Part shown: one piece after another, positions 38,528-49,607 of the stretch | Layout of the letters: the number at the start of each line of letters is the position of its first letter | Position numbering within the stretch: position 1 is the first letter of the stretch | Assembly (NCBI RefSeq): GCF_900156175.1 | Contig: NZ_FTMV01000007.1 | Span: 62,001 to 126,000 of the forward strand | Source: Janthinobacterium sp. TND4EL3 | Lineage (GTDB): Bacteria; Pseudomonadota; Gammaproteobacteria; Burkholderiales; Burkholderiaceae_D | DNA length: 64,000 nucleotides | Reading direction: 5' to 3' | The notes under the pieces: model-generated | What the model was told of the DNA's origin: nothing | Seen by the model: only the letters and a program-made list of their open reading frames with translations | The model's database searches: none | Position numbers and translations under genes: made by a program

Positions 38528-38601
38528 GGCCTGCGATGCTCACTGTGCTACAGCACAGTTGCGCTTCTCGGCCACGCCGCATCGCCGCTCGCTACGGTTT
38601 A
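38528..38601 (+). repeat. Dispersed intergenic repeat, copy B
   Basis: Second copy of the 74-bp element, here on the plus strand between purH and ruvC. The hairpin is ACTGTGCT AC AGCACAGT, eight perfect pairs. Compare copy A (25595-25668, minus strand) and copy C (61167-61240). Confidence 0.8.
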
Positions 38602-38626
38602 TCCCACCTTCCTTAAGTGTGACAAA

Positions 38627-38661
38627 ACGGCAGGCACCGGTTATTCACCGGTGCCTGCCGT
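38627..38661. other. 15-bp hairpin upstream of ruvC
   Basis: A perfect 15-bp stem (38627-38641 with 38647-38661) and a 5-base loop end 20 bases before the ruvC start. No T run follows on the plus strand, so it is not a good terminator for purH; it may be a regulatory or repeat-derived structure. Confidence 0.6.
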
Positions 38662-38681
38662 ATTCATTATAGAATCTGGCG

Positions 38682-39221
38682 ATGATTATTCTTGGCATCG
38701 ATCCTGGCCTGCGTACGACCGGCTTTGGGGTCATTGAAAAACACGGCAACAAGCTGCGCTATATCGCGTCGGGGACCGTCAAGACGGGTTCCGAAGGGGA
38801 ATTGCCGCCGCGCCTGAAGATCATCCTGCAGGGCGTGAGCGAGATCGTCGGCACTTACCAGCCCGATTGCGCGGCCATCGAAAAAGTGTTTGTCAACGTC
38901 AATCCCCAATCGACCTTGCTGCTGGGCCAGGCGCGCGGCGCGGCCATTTGCGCACTCGTCAATTCTGACCTGTCGGTGGCCGAATACACGGCCCTGCAAG
39001 TGAAACAGGCCGTCACGGGCCACGGCAAGGCGGCCAAGGAGCAGGTGCAGGAGATGGTTTCCCGGCTGCTGTCCTTGCCCGGCTTGCCGGGCACGGATGC
39101 GGCCGATGCCCTGGGCGTGGCCATTTGCCACGCCAACAGCGTCGATGCGCTGGCCATGCTCGGTGCGCTGGCACCCCAGCTGCAGGGCTTGCGCATGAAG
39201 CGCGGCCGTTTAGTAGGTTAA
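38682..39221 (+). CDS. ruvC: Holliday junction endonuclease RuvC
   Basis: Resolves Holliday junctions by symmetrical cleavage. The 179-residue protein starts [16 protein letters not shown] with catalytic Asp7, and has later acidic residues in the VFVNVNPQS region and in [14 protein letters not shown]. It starts the ruvC-ruvA-ruvB cluster. The gap to ruvA is 58 bp. Confidence 0.97.
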   Translation: MIILGIDPGLRTTGFGVIEKHGNKLRYIASGTVKTGSEGELPPRLKIILQGVSEIVGTYQPDCAAIEKVFVNVNPQSTLLLGQARGAAICALVNSDLSVAEYTALQVKQAVTGHGKAAKEQVQEMVSRLLSLPGLPGTDAADALGVAICHANSVDALAMLGALAPQLQGLRMKRGRLVG

Positions 39222-39279
39222 CTGCGGCATGGCCCTCATAATCCATAAAAACCACGATACACAACATTAGGAACACGCG

Positions 39280-39858
39280 ATGATAGGCCGTCTCTCCGGT
39301 ATTTTGCTCGAAAAAAATCCGCCACAATTGCTGGTCGATTGCCAGGGCGTCGGCTATGAAGTCGACGTGCCGATGAGCACCTTTTACAACTTGCCCCACG
39401 TGGGCGAAAAAGTCGTGCTGTTCACGCACCAGGCCATCCGCGAAGATGCGCACCTGCTGTTTGGCTTCGGCAATGCGGCCGAGCGGGCCGTGTTCCGCCA
39501 GTTGATCAAGATCACGGGCGTGGGCGCGCGCATGGCCCTGTCGATTCTCTCGGGCATGACGATTGCCGACCTGGCGCAGGCCATCACGCTGCAGGATTCG
39601 GGCCGCCTCGTGAAAGTCCCGGGCATCGGCAAGAAGACGGCGGAACGGCTGCTGCTGGAATTGAAGGGCAAGATCGGAGCGGATCTTGGTCCGCTGGGCG
39701 CGCACGCGGCGCCCGATGCCCAGTCGGACATCCTCAACGCGCTGGTCGCGCTCGGTTACTCGGACAAGGAAGCGCTGGCCGCCGTGAAAAACGTGCCGGC
39801 CGGCAGTGGTGTGTCGGACGGCATCAAACTGGCGCTGAAAGCGCTGTCGAAAGGCTGA
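39280..39858 (+). CDS. ruvA: Holliday junction DNA helicase RuvA
   Basis: Tetrameric protein that binds Holliday junctions and recruits RuvB. The 192-residue protein shows the N-terminal OB-like domain, two helix-hairpin-helix motifs ([13 protein letters not shown] and [13 protein letters not shown]) and a C-terminal domain ([12 protein letters not shown]) that contacts RuvB. It is 6 bp upstream of ruvB in the same operon. Confidence 0.97.
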   Translation: MIGRLSGILLEKNPPQLLVDCQGVGYEVDVPMSTFYNLPHVGEKVVLFTHQAIREDAHLLFGFGNAAERAVFRQLIKITGVGARMALSILSGMTIADLAQAITLQDSGRLVKVPGIGKKTAERLLLELKGKIGADLGPLGAHAAPDAQSDILNALVALGYSDKEALAAVKNVPAGSGVSDGIKLALKALSKG

Positions 39859-39864
39859 TAGGGC

Positions 39865-40919
<1,055 letters not shown>

Positions 40920-40920
<1 letters not shown>

Positions 40921-41423
40921 TGGCGGACGAGGGAAGGCCGGGCATGCCGGGCATGCAGATCTGGATCGACGCCGATGCCTGTCCCGTTGTCATCAAGGAC
41001 ATTTTGTACCGCGTGGCCGACCGCCTGGAGCTGCCGCTCACCCTGGTGGCGAACCAGGGCTTGCGCGTGCCGCCGTCGCGCTTCATCCGTACCGTGCAAG
41101 TGCCATCCGGTGCCGACGTGGCCGACCAGGAAATCGTGCGGCTGCTCAATCCCGGCGACCTCGTCATCACGGGCGACATCCCGCTGGCGTTCGACGTGCT
41201 GGCCAAGGGCGGTTTTGCGCTGAACCCGCGCGGCGAGTTTTATACGAAAGACAATATCGCCCAGCAACTGACGATGCGCGCCTTCATGGAAGAATTGCGC
41301 AGCGGCGGCGTGGACACGGGCGGCCCGGCCGCCTTCAGCCAGTCCGACCGGCAACAGTTCGCCAACAGCCTGGACCGGCATCTGAGCAAGCATCACCGCA
41401 GGCCGGCAGCGCCGCAGACGTAA
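40920..41423 (+). CDS. YaiI/YqxD family protein (DUF188)
   Basis: A ~167-residue UPF0178/DUF188 protein with a PIN-like fold; the function is not established. The core begins [15 protein letters not shown], with [16 protein letters not shown] and [12 protein letters not shown]. Three starts are possible: ATG 40920 (overlapping the ruvB stop), ATG 40944 (with a GGGAAGG ribosome binding site 7 bases upstream) and ATG 40953. I keep 40920 as the longest ATG. It is the last gene of the ruv operon. Confidence 0.88.
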
Positions 41424-41448
41424 AAAAACCGGCGCAAGCCGGTTTTTT
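41423..41448. terminator. Bidirectional intrinsic terminator
   Basis: An 11-bp stem (41423-41433 with 41438-41448) with a GCAA tetraloop, As on one side and Ts on the other. It ends both the YaiI gene and the convergent OmpA-like gene. Confidence 0.9.
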
Positions 41449-41461
41449 GTGCGCGTCAAAC

Positions 41462-42607
41462 TTAACGCATGACTTTTCTCGTGCCCACGACTTCCACCGT
41501 CACGCGGCGGTTCTTGGCGCGCCCGGCGGCGCTCGTGTTGTCGGCCACGGGCTGGGTTTCTCCCTTGCCTTCCGTGTAGATACGGTTCGTTTCCACGCCT
41601 TGCGCCACCAGGTAAGCCTTGACGGCTTCGGCGCGGCGCAAGGAAAGCTTCTGGTTGTAGGCATCCGGACCGACGGCATCCGTATGGCCGACCGTGACGA
41701 TCACTTCCAGGTCCATGCCGTTCAACTGGCCCAGCAACTGGTCCAGCGCCGCCTTGCCTTGCGGCTTGAGCGTGGATTGATCGAAATCAAACAGCGCTTC
41801 GGAAGCAAACGACACTTTTTCCGACACGGGGGCCGGCGCCGGCTTGGCTTCGATCAAGGGCGGCGCCATCGTGACGACGGGCGCGACCTCGGGCGCCGGC
41901 TGGTAGGCGGGCGTGGCGCTGGCCGGGCGGCCCAGTTTATACACGAGGCTGACGGAATACAGGTCGGCGTCGCCGCGGTTGCCGACGGCATCGTTCACGC
42001 GGTAGCGCTCGACTTCGCCGCGCAGGGCCAGCGCTTCGCTGAACTTGTATTCGAGGCCCAGGCCCAGCTTGGCATTGAGCTTGCGCTCGCTGGCATGCGT
42101 GTTCGTCGAACCGAGCAGGCGGTTGCCGCTGAATTCCGTGTTGGTCTTGGTGTAGTGCATGCCGACACGGCCCAGCAGGGACAAACGCTGCGACAGCGGC
42201 AGCTGGCCCAGCAGGTCCAGGTTCACGCCGCGAAAGCCCGCTTGCCCGTTGAGCACGCCGTTGCCGCTGGTGGTGGACTGGAAATCGAACTTGCCCAGGT
42301 CAAAGTAACCGGCTTCCACGGCGACATACTGGTTCAGTTGCCGGCCAACAAACAATTTATAGCCGGTGTCGCGCTGGTCCTTGCTGAAACCGGTGACCGT
42401 CTCCCCGTTGGCGGCCAGGCTGGCGCGCAGGCGCGGCTCGTCGATATTGGCGCGCGACTGGCCCACGCCGGCGCCGATGTACCAGGCGCTGCTGGCCCAG
42501 TCCGGATTGATGAAGGTGTTGTCCTGCGCCTGCGCCGGGTTCGCTGCCAGCAGCGAGGCCGTCATCACGCCCAGGGCGCCCAGTGTGTGTGCGATCGTCA
42601 TGGTCAT
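41462..42607 (-). CDS. OmpA family outer membrane protein
   Basis: A 381-residue outer-membrane protein. It has a signal peptide (ending at AQA), an N-terminal beta-barrel of about 210 residues (alternating aromatic strands such as SSAWYIGAGVGQSRAN), a Pro/Ala-rich linker, and a C-terminal OmpA domain with VGHTDAVGPDAYNQKLSLRRAEAVKAYL that binds peptidoglycan. It follows the ice-binding-like gene by 7 bp, so they form one operon. The pairing suggests that the lipoprotein adhesin and this anchor cooperate at the surface, which is inference. Confidence 0.92.
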   Translation of the reverse strand: MTMTIAHTLGALGVMTASLLAANPAQAQDNTFINPDWASSAWYIGAGVGQSRANIDEPRLRASLAANGETVTGFSKDQRDTGYKLFVGRQLNQYVAVEAGYFDLGKFDFQSTTSGNGVLNGQAGFRGVNLDLLGQLPLSQRLSLLGRVGMHYTKTNTEFSGNRLLGSTNTHASERKLNAKLGLGLEYKFSEALALRGEVERYRVNDAVGNRGDADLYSVSLVYKLGRPASATPAYQPAPEVAPVVTMAPPLIEAKPAPAPVSEKVSFASEALFDFDQSTLKPQGKAALDQLLGQLNGMDLEVIVTVGHTDAVGPDAYNQKLSLRRAEAVKAYLVAQGVETNRIYTEGKGETQPVADNTSAAGRAKNRRVTVEVVGTRKVMR

Positions 42608-42614
42608 GTCCCGT

Positions 42615-44390
42615 TTATTTGGTGATCTGGTTGTTGCGCAGGGTAACGGCGGCAGCCGTCAGCACGCGGCCATTGAGCAGGGTCGTATTGTCGCCCACCG
42701 TGATGGCGGCCGACTGGCCCAGGATATTGCCCTTGAAGACGCTGTTGGCGGCCAGGGTGGTGGGGCCGACGGGCAGCCAGCTGACGTTGTCGGCCGTGGC
42801 GCCATTATTCAGGGCAACCACCGAATTGACGGTCGAATCGAGCGTCAATGCCGTGCGGAAGATGTACACGCCGGGACCGTTCAGGGTCAGCGTGCCCGTG
42901 ATGCTGATGGCGCCCGCATAGCAATACACGCCGGGGCCGAAGGTCTGGCCGCCCAGGTCGATGCCGCCGGCAAAGCTGACGTCGCAGCTGCGGCTATTGC
43001 CGTCCGTGATCGCTGCTTGCAGGTCCGTCATGGCGCCGGCCAGGATGGCGCCCGACTTGTAGTTGGTGAAACCGGCCGCCTGGGTCGGATCGACCGTTTG
43101 CGAGGGCGCACCGACGTCGCCCGTGATCAGGGTGGTGCCGCCCGAATTGTTGGTGATCGAGGTGCCTGCCAGCACGCCGAACGGCGCCGCGCGGCCCAGA
43201 TTGATGGAATTGAACAGCGGTGGAATGGCCACTGCCGTCACGGTCAGCAGCGCGCTGCCCGACTGGCCGCCAGCCGTGGCCGTGATGCTGCTGGTGCCGG
43301 CGGCAACACCGGTGGCGATACCCGTGTTCAGTACGGTGGCGTTGGCGATGGTGGCCGAGGTCCAGTTGGCGCTGTTGGTGATGATGGCGTTCGAGCTGTC
43401 CGAATACGTTGCCGTGGCGACGAATTGCTGCTGGGCACCAACGGCGACGCTGGCGGTGGCCGGCGTGACGGCGATGCTGACCACGGTGGCGGCAGGCACG
43501 GTGACGGTGGTGCTGGCTGTCTTGCCGTTGAAGTTCGCGTTCATGACGCTGCTGCCAAAGGCAATGCCGGTGACGCGGCCACCGCTGGCGACCGTGGCTG
43601 CCGCTGGCGTGACTGACACGAAGGTGCTGCCGGCAGTGACGTCAACGCTGCTGCCATCCGAATACGCGGCAAGGACGGCCAGCTGGCGCGTGGCGGCCAC
43701 TGGCACGATGGGGTTTTGCGGCGTGACGGTGATCGACAGCAAGGTGGCCGGGTTGACGGTCAAGAGCGTACTGGCCGTGAGCGTGCCCGTGGTGGCAGTG
43801 ATCTGTGTCGTGCCGGCAACTTTGCCCAGCGCCAGTCCACCCGCGGCGATGCTGGCCGTGGCGGGGCTGGCGGAGGCGAAGGCCGATACGGCCGTGACGT
43901 CGCGCGTGGCGCCGTCGCTGAAGCTGCCCGTCACCGCAAATTGCTGCGTGGCGCCGATGGCGATCGATGGCGCGAGCGGCGAGATGGCGATGGCCGTGAG
44001 TGTGGCCGGCGAGACAGTCAGCTGGGCCGCCGCGCTCTTGCCGCCGAACGCGGCGCTGATGTTGCTGTTGCCGGCGGCGATGCCGGTGCTCAGGCCCGTG
44101 CCCGCATTGACTGTCGCGGTCGCGGGCGTGGCCGATGTCCAGGCCGCCTTGGCGCTGACGTCTTGCGAAGAACCGTCGCTATACGTGGCGATGGCCGTGA
44201 ATTGCTGGCCGGCGCCGATGGCGACCGTGGCCGTGGCTGGCGTGACGGCCAGGCTGGACAAGGTGGCGCCCGGCAAGCCGAGGATGGGATCGCGTCCCTG
44301 GTCGCCGCCGCCGCAACCGGCCAGGATGGCCATGGCCAGCAAACCGGCCGGGAAGAGCAGCGGGCTCAAAAATCGCTTGAAGAGTGTCAT
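42615..44390 (-). CDS. Ice-binding-type (DUF3494) lipoprotein with four Ig-like repeats
   Basis: A 591-residue lipoprotein. The ATG at 44390 has AAGGAA upstream; the N-terminus is a signal peptide with lipobox LAGC followed by GGG. Four repeats of the Big_2-like type follow (e.g. LSSLAVTPATATVAIGAG), each ~85 residues. The last ~200 residues (392-591) match the DUF3494 ice-binding-protein fold: FGVLAGTSITNNSGGTTLITGDVG at the start and PGVYCYAGAISITGTLTL in the middle. In known family members this domain binds ice or acts in adhesion. Whether this protein binds ice is not shown by sequence. Confidence 0.88.
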   Translation of the reverse strand: MTLFKRFLSPLLFPAGLLAMAILAGCGGGDQGRDPILGLPGATLSSLAVTPATATVAIGAGQQFTAIATYSDGSSQDVSAKAAWTSATPATATVNAGTGLSTGIAAGNSNISAAFGGKSAAAQLTVSPATLTAIAISPLAPSIAIGATQQFAVTGSFSDGATRDVTAVSAFASASPATASIAAGGLALGKVAGTTQITATTGTLTASTLLTVNPATLLSITVTPQNPIVPVAATRQLAVLAAYSDGSSVDVTAGSTFVSVTPAAATVASGGRVTGIAFGSSVMNANFNGKTASTTVTVPAATVVSIAVTPATASVAVGAQQQFVATATYSDSSNAIITNSANWTSATIANATVLNTGIATGVAAGTSSITATAGGQSGSALLTVTAVAIPPLFNSINLGRAAPFGVLAGTSITNNSGGTTLITGDVGAPSQTVDPTQAAGFTNYKSGAILAGAMTDLQAAITDGNSRSCDVSFAGGIDLGGQTFGPGVYCYAGAISITGTLTLNGPGVYIFRTALTLDSTVNSVVALNNGATADNVSWLPVGPTTLAANSVFKGNILGQSAAITVGDNTTLLNGRVLTAAAVTLRNNQITK

Positions 44391-44621
44391 ATGGTTCCTT
44401 TGTGCATGGCAGTCATTGCCGGGCATCCGCGGATGAGGTCATCCGGCAGAGCCATGCCGCCCTTCGCTACAGGCGATGGCGTCACAGACATGCACTATTT
44501 CATTTAGGAAACTTCAAGTATGTTCGGTGGCGCGCATAGGCTGTCTTTGGCAGCTAATTGGCGCAAACGCGAGCGATTCGGCCTGGAAAACAACGGCCGT
44601 GTGCGGAAAACAGACACAAAA
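44391..44621 (-). promoter_or_regulatory. Region upstream of the ice-binding-type operon
   Basis: About 230 bp between the DUF3494 gene and the terminator of the DUF2147 gene. It presumably contains the promoter of the two-gene operon; I see no gene and no clear -35/-10 pair. Confidence 0.3.
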
Positions 44622-44642
44622 AAGCCGGCGCAGGGCCGGCTT
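44622..44642 (-). terminator. Intrinsic terminator of the DUF2147 gene
   Basis: An 8-bp stem (44622-44629 with 44635-44642) with a 5-base loop; read on the minus strand it is followed by a T-rich tail. Confidence 0.85.
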
Positions 44643-44664
44643 CGACAGGGCAGGGACGCGGTGC

Positions 44665-45132
44665 TTACTCTTCGCGCACCCACGTCTGCGAGCGGCCGAA
44701 CATCGGCACGCCGATATAGCCGCGCACTTGCAGCTTGGTGCCGCCTTCAATCAGTTCGGCCTTGCTCTTGTAGGTCTTGCCATTGGCCGGGTCCATGATT
44801 TCGCCGCCCGTCCATTCCTTGCCGTCATATTTCAGGCCGGACAGGATCACCAGGCCGATGATGGGCTGGTCCTTGTTGGCGCCCGTGCACTTGTCGCACT
44901 TGGGATTTTGATCTTCGTTCGGGCCGCGGAACAGCTTGTCGATCTTGCCTTGCAAGACACCGTTGCTTTCCGTGATGACGACGAGGGATTTCGGCTTGCC
45001 GCTGGCGTCGTCGATGGTTTTCCACGTGCCGACTGGGGTGAAGTTGCCGTCGCGCGCGGCGGCGCTGCCGGCGATGGCCAGGGCGGCCATCATGATGCTT
45101 GCGGTGACGCTGGTTTTCAATACAGTACGCAT
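44665..45132 (-). CDS. DUF2147 family exported protein
   Basis: A 155-residue protein with a signal peptide (cleavage near GSAAA). The mature part matches DUF2147: VGTWKTIDDASGKPKSLV, then two Cys in NPKCDKCTG and the terminal RSQTWVRE. Such proteins are predicted to be periplasmic or outer membrane associated with an unknown role. It stands alone with its own terminator. Confidence 0.88.
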   Translation of the reverse strand: MRTVLKTSVTASIMMAALAIAGSAAARDGNFTPVGTWKTIDDASGKPKSLVVITESNGVLQGKIDKLFRGPNEDQNPKCDKCTGANKDQPIIGLVILSGLKYDGKEWTGGEIMDPANGKTYKSKAELIEGGTKLQVRGYIGVPMFGRSQTWVREE

Positions 45133-45246
45133 CGTTAGTCTCCTTTGGTTTTTTTTGATCGTGTCACGAACAGTTTATATACCAAGGCAAGACCAAGAGT
45201 GCTGCGCGGCGTCACGGGAACGCCGCGCAATCCTTCCAAACTTGCC

Positions 45247-48054
45247 TTATGCGCTGGCTAGTTTAGCAAACTGTTCGCGCAGTTTTTCAATTGTCGCCGA
45301 AAAACTGAGCAAGCGCTCGTTTTCTTGCGCAACGATGGCAGCCGGGGCGCGCGCGACGAAGCTTTCGTTGCCTAATTTGCTATTGACTTTGGCAATTTCC
45401 GCTTCGATGCGGGCGATTTCCTTGCCCAGGCGCTCACGTTCGGCCGCCACGTCGATCTCCACTTTCAGCATCAGCTTGGTGGTGCCGACGATGGCGACGG
45501 CCGCTGGCGAGTCCGGCAGCGCATCGACGATCTGCACGTCGGCCAGCTTGCCCAGCGACTGGATGTACGGTGCGTACGAGGCCAGCGCGGCCTTTTCCGT
45601 GGCATTGCCCGCTTCGACGATCAGCGGCACGCGCACGGAAGGCGAGATCTGCATTTCGCCGCGCAGGTTGCGCGTCGCGTCCGTCAAGGCCTTCAGCTGC
45701 TGCATCCACGCTTCGGCCGATTCGTCGATCTTGTCCGTGTTGGCGATCGGATACGGCTGCATCATGATCGAATCACCTTCCACCTTGAGCGTCTTGCCGG
45801 CTAAAGGCGCCACCGTTTGCCACAGGGCTTCCGTGACAAACGGGATGATAGGATGGGCCAGGCGCAGCACCACTTCCAGCACGCGCAGCAGGGTGTGGCG
45901 GGTGGCGCGCTGCTGGCCTTCCGTGCCCTGCTGCACTTGCACCTTGGCTACTTCCAGGTACCAGTCGCAATACTCGTCCCAGACGAATTTGTAGATGGTG
46001 GCGGCGATATTGTCGAAACGGAAGTCTTCGAAGCCCTTGGCCACGTCCAGCTCCGCCTTTTGCAGCAGCGAGATGATCCACTTGTCCGCTTGCGACAGAT
46101 CAACGTCGTTGGCCGTGCAATCCTTGCCTTCCGTATTCATCATGACGAAACGGGTGGCGTTCCACATCTTGTTGCAGAAGTTGCGGTAGCCTTCGCAGCG
46201 GCCCAGGTCGAAGTTGATGTTGCGGCCCAAGGACGCATAGCTGGCCATGGTGAAGCGCACGGCGTCCGTGCCGTAGGCGGAAATGCCTTCCGGGAATTCC
46301 TTGCGCGTCGCCTTGGTGATCTTTTCCGCGTCGCGCGGGTTCATCAGGCCCGTGGTGCGCTTGACGATCAAGCCTTCCAGGTCGATGCCGTCGATCAGGT
46401 CGATCGGGTCCAGCGTGTTGCCCTTCGACTTGGACATCTTCTGCCCCGTCGAATCGCGCACGAGGCCGTGCACGTAGACGGTTTCAAACGGTACCTTGCC
46501 CGTGAAGTGCGCCGTCATCATGACCATGCGCGCGACCCAGAAGAAGATGATGTCGAAACCCGTCACCAGCACGGACGAGGGCAGGAAGGCCTTCATGTCC
46601 GTGGTTTCTTCAGGCCAACCCATCGTCGAGAACGGCACCAGGGCGGACGAGAACCACGTGTCGAGCACGTCGTCGTCGCGTTTCAGAGGGCCCGTGCTGC
46701 CGGCGGCCTGCGCCTTGGCTTCCGCTTCGGCTTGCGTTTTCGCAACAAAGATATTGCCCTTGTCGTCGTACCAGGCCGGGATCTGATGGCCCCACCACAG
46801 CTGGCGCGAGATGCACCAGTCCTGGATGTTGTTGAGCCACTGGTTGTAGGTGGTGCTCCAGTTTTCCGGCACGAACTTGATTTCGCCGCTGGCGACCTTG
46901 TCCAGCGCCGTTTCCGCGATCGACTTGCCGGGGAAGAAAGTGCCTTCCGGGGCCGGTTTGCTCATGGCGACGAACCACTGGTCCGTCAGCATCGGCTCGA
47001 TGACGACGCCCGTGCGGTCGCCGCGCGGCACCATCAGCTTGTGCGGCTTGACCTGTTCCAGCAAGCCTTGCGCGTCGAGGTCGGCGACGATCTGCTTGCG
47101 CGCGGCGAAGCGGTCCATGCCGCGATACGCTGCGGGCGCGTCGTCCGTGATCTTCGCGTCCAGGGTCAGGATGACGATCTGCGCCAGTTTGTGGCGCTGG
47201 CCGACGGCGTAATCGTTCATGTCATGCGCGGGGGTAATCTTCACGCAACCGGTGCCGAATTCCTTGTCGACGTATTCGTCGGCGATGATGGGGATTTCGC
47301 GGTCGGTCAATGGCAGTTTGAGCATCTTGCCCACCAGCGCCGTGTAGCGCTCGTCCGTCGGATCGACGGCCACGGCCACGTCGCCCAGCATGGTTTCAGG
47401 ACGCGTGGTGGCCACCGTCAGGAAACCGCTGCCGTCGGCCAGCGGGTATTTGATGTACCACATGGAACCGTCTTCTTCTTCGGACACCACTTCCAGGTCG
47501 GACACGGCCGTGCCCAGCACGGGGTCCCAGTTCACCAGGCGCTTGCCGCGGTAGATCAGGCCCTGTTCGAACAGGCGCACGAAGACGTCGGTGACCACTT
47601 TCGAGCGCGGCTCATCCATCGTGAAGTATTCGCGCTGCCAGTCGGCCGAGGCGCCCAGGCGGCGCATCTGGCCGGTGATGATGGAACCGGATTTTTCTTT
47701 CCATTCCCACACTTTTTCCACGAATTTCTCGCGGCCCAGGTCATGGCGCGAAATCTTTTGCGCGTCCAGCTGGCGCTGCACGACGATTTGCGTGGCGATG
47801 CCCGCGTGGTCGGTGCCCGGTATCCAGGCCGTGTTGTGGCCCAGCATGCGGTGGTAGCGGGTCAGGCCATCCATGATGGTCTGGTTGAACGCATGGCCCA
47901 TGTGCAGGGTGCCGGTGACGTTCGGCGGCGGCAACTGGATGCTGAAGGAAGGTTTTCCGGCATCGAGGGTGGCGCTAAAGTAACCGCGCTGCTCCCACTC
48001 GGTGCGCCAGAATTGTTCAATGTCGGCGGGCTCGAAAGACTTGGCTAATTCCAT
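45247..48054 (-). CDS. valS: Valyl-tRNA synthetase
   Basis: Charges tRNA-Val and edits mischarged threonine. The 935-residue class I enzyme has [10 protein letters not shown], the connective editing domain, [12 protein letters not shown] and a C-terminal coiled coil ([19 protein letters not shown]). The ATG at 48054 gives MELAKSFEP; the TTG at 48075 is in frame but unlikely. A TATAAT on the minus strand at 48089-48084 is a plausible -10, about 30 bp upstream. Confidence 0.97.
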   Translation of the reverse strand: MELAKSFEPADIEQFWRTEWEQRGYFSATLDAGKPSFSIQLPPPNVTGTLHMGHAFNQTIMDGLTRYHRMLGHNTAWIPGTDHAGIATQIVVQRQLDAQKISRHDLGREKFVEKVWEWKEKSGSIITGQMRRLGASADWQREYFTMDEPRSKVVTDVFVRLFEQGLIYRGKRLVNWDPVLGTAVSDLEVVSEEEDGSMWYIKYPLADGSGFLTVATTRPETMLGDVAVAVDPTDERYTALVGKMLKLPLTDREIPIIADEYVDKEFGTGCVKITPAHDMNDYAVGQRHKLAQIVILTLDAKITDDAPAAYRGMDRFAARKQIVADLDAQGLLEQVKPHKLMVPRGDRTGVVIEPMLTDQWFVAMSKPAPEGTFFPGKSIAETALDKVASGEIKFVPENWSTTYNQWLNNIQDWCISRQLWWGHQIPAWYDDKGNIFVAKTQAEAEAKAQAAGSTGPLKRDDDVLDTWFSSALVPFSTMGWPEETTDMKAFLPSSVLVTGFDIIFFWVARMVMMTAHFTGKVPFETVYVHGLVRDSTGQKMSKSKGNTLDPIDLIDGIDLEGLIVKRTTGLMNPRDAEKITKATRKEFPEGISAYGTDAVRFTMASYASLGRNINFDLGRCEGYRNFCNKMWNATRFVMMNTEGKDCTANDVDLSQADKWIISLLQKAELDVAKGFEDFRFDNIAATIYKFVWDEYCDWYLEVAKVQVQQGTEGQQRATRHTLLRVLEVVLRLAHPIIPFVTEALWQTVAPLAGKTLKVEGDSIMMQPYPIANTDKIDESAEAWMQQLKALTDATRNLRGEMQISPSVRVPLIVEAGNATEKAALASYAPYIQSLGKLADVQIVDALPDSPAAVAIVGTTKLMLKVEIDVAAERERLGKEIARIEAEIAKVNSKLGNESFVARAPAAIVAQENERLLSFSATIEKLREQFAKLASA

Positions 48055-48566
48055 GATTTGGCGTGTGATTGGCAAAAGGAACCATTATAGATGACGCGGC
48101 ATCGCCTGCAGCGTCGCAACAGGCCTTTTTCAGTGTTTTGGCGGCCTGGCGGGCCACGAACTAACAACAGAAGGCGCAATAAAACGGGGCTGAAAGGGTG
48201 GCCGATGCTATAATGCCGGCCTCGGCGCCTCCTGCCCCATCCTTGCGGACGGCGCCAGCAGACGCGGTTGTATTAAAGTTTCATATCCAGCACTCGTCCG
48301 CGTCTCAAGGCCAGCGCATCAGCGATGCCAGCCACTTTCAGTGCGTCCCCTCCGGGCCGGGCGCCTGAGCCACGCGCACCGCCAGCGGTGCACCATTCAC
48401 GGCGGAATCAAAGCGGAGCCCCATTGCTCGCTGCCGCCACAGCTTAGCCAGGATCTGTTGTCCGGCGCGTCGTCTTTTGATACGGCACACCCCGCATGGC
48501 GCCTTGCCGCCTGTGGCCTTGCCGTGGCCGCTGCTTTCCTGGTTTCGCTTTTACAAGGAAATCATC
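48055..48566. promoter_or_regulatory. Long region between valS and the porin, with a possible porin leader
   Basis: Over 500 bp without a gene. A TATAAT at 48209-48214 on the plus strand could start a leader of about 350 nt before the porin. The segment just after it contains two GGCGCC palindromes and an 8-bp pairing AGACGCGG/CCGCGTCT (48260-48267 with 48298-48305). I see no open frame with a ribosome binding site. Confidence 0.45.
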
Positions 48567-49607
48567 ATGAAAAAAATCGCCATCGTTGCAGGTCTTGCCA
48601 CCACCCTCGGCGCCTTGCCTGCCGCCCATGCCCAGTCGTCCGTCGATGTCTATGGGCTGATGGATGCGGGCCTGGTGCAGGAAGGCGGCGTCAGCAAGAT
48701 CACCAGCGGCATCTCGGCCGGCTCGCGCCTGGGCTTGCGCGGCACGGAAGCGCTGGGCAATGGCTTGCAAGCCGTGTTCACCCTGGAAGCGGGCGTCCTG
48801 AGCGACACGGGCCGCTCCGACCAGGCAGGGCAATTGTTCGGCCGCCAGGCCTTTGTCGGCATCGACAGCCCGCTGGGCATGCTCACCGTGGGACGCCAGT
48901 ACAATCTGCAAAGCCAGGCCCTGACGGACGTGGCCGACCCCTTCGAGGGCGGCTTCGCGGGCGCGGCGACCAACCTGGCCGGCTTTTCGGCCACGCGCAT
49001 CGACAATACCGTGCGCTACACCTCGCCCGAACTGCGCGGCGTGACGGCCACCGTCATGTATGGTGCTGGCGAACACACGGGTATTGCGGCAGATCAACGT
49101 TCGCTGGGCCTGTCCCTGGGCTATGTCAACGGTCCCTTGACCCTGCGCCTGGCGCGCCAAAGCCGTGCCGGCGAGCCGGGCAAGGCTGACGCGAACAACA
49201 CCATTCTGGCGGGCAACTACAACCTCGGCGTGGCCACGGCGTTTGCCGGCTATGGCCGCAACACGGGCGAGGGCAGTTCGATGTTCTTCGCGGAAAACCC
49301 GTATGGCGCGGCGCAGGCGCCCGCCGCTTCGACGGACAGCCGCGACGCCATCGTCGGCGTCTCCGTGCCGCTCGGCGCGACGACCTTGCTGGCCTCGTAC
49401 GTGCGCAAGGATGACCGCGACGCGGCCAACCGCGATGCGCAGCAGCTGGCCATCGGCGCCACCTACGCCTTGTCCAAGCGCAGCAAGGTATATCTTGCCT
49501 ACGCACACATCCGCAACCGCAACGACGCCGCCTACATGGTGGGCAACGCCACGGAAGCGGGTAGCGGTAACCGCGCCTTCAACATCGGCATGCGCCACGC
49601 TTTTTAA
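48567..49607 (+). CDS. Gram-negative porin
   Basis: A 346-residue outer-membrane porin of the Burkholderiales type that forms general diffusion channels. The ATG at 48567 follows AAGGAAA, and a signal peptide ends at PAAHAQ. The mature protein starts [14 protein letters not shown] and ends in the C-terminal aromatic (GMRHAF) required for outer-membrane assembly. It has a long untranslated leader and its stop overlaps that of the convergent GGDEF-EAL gene. No terminator is visible between them. Confidence 0.94.
   Translation: MKKIAIVAGLATTLGALPAAHAQSSVDVYGLMDAGLVQEGGVSKITSGISAGSRLGLRGTEALGNGLQAVFTLEAGVLSDTGRSDQAGQLFGRQAFVGIDSPLGMLTVGRQYNLQSQALTDVADPFEGGFAGAATNLAGFSATRIDNTVRYTSPELRGVTATVMYGAGEHTGIAADQRSLGLSLGYVNGPLTLRLARQSRAGEPGKADANNTILAGNYNLGVATAFAGYGRNTGEGSSMFFAENPYGAAQAPAASTDSRDAIVGVSVPLGATTLLASYVRKDDRDAANRDAQQLAIGATYALSKRSKVYLAYAHIRNRNDAAYMVGNATEAGSGNRAFNIGMRHAF

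Noticed and set aside
45817..48048. 743-residue open frame opposite valS
   Set aside because: Shadow frame; valS motifs are fully intact on the other strand.
48341..49189. 282-residue frame overlapping the porin start
   Set aside because: Different frame from the porin, lacks motif and ribosome binding site; the porin frame has signal peptide and AAGGAAA.
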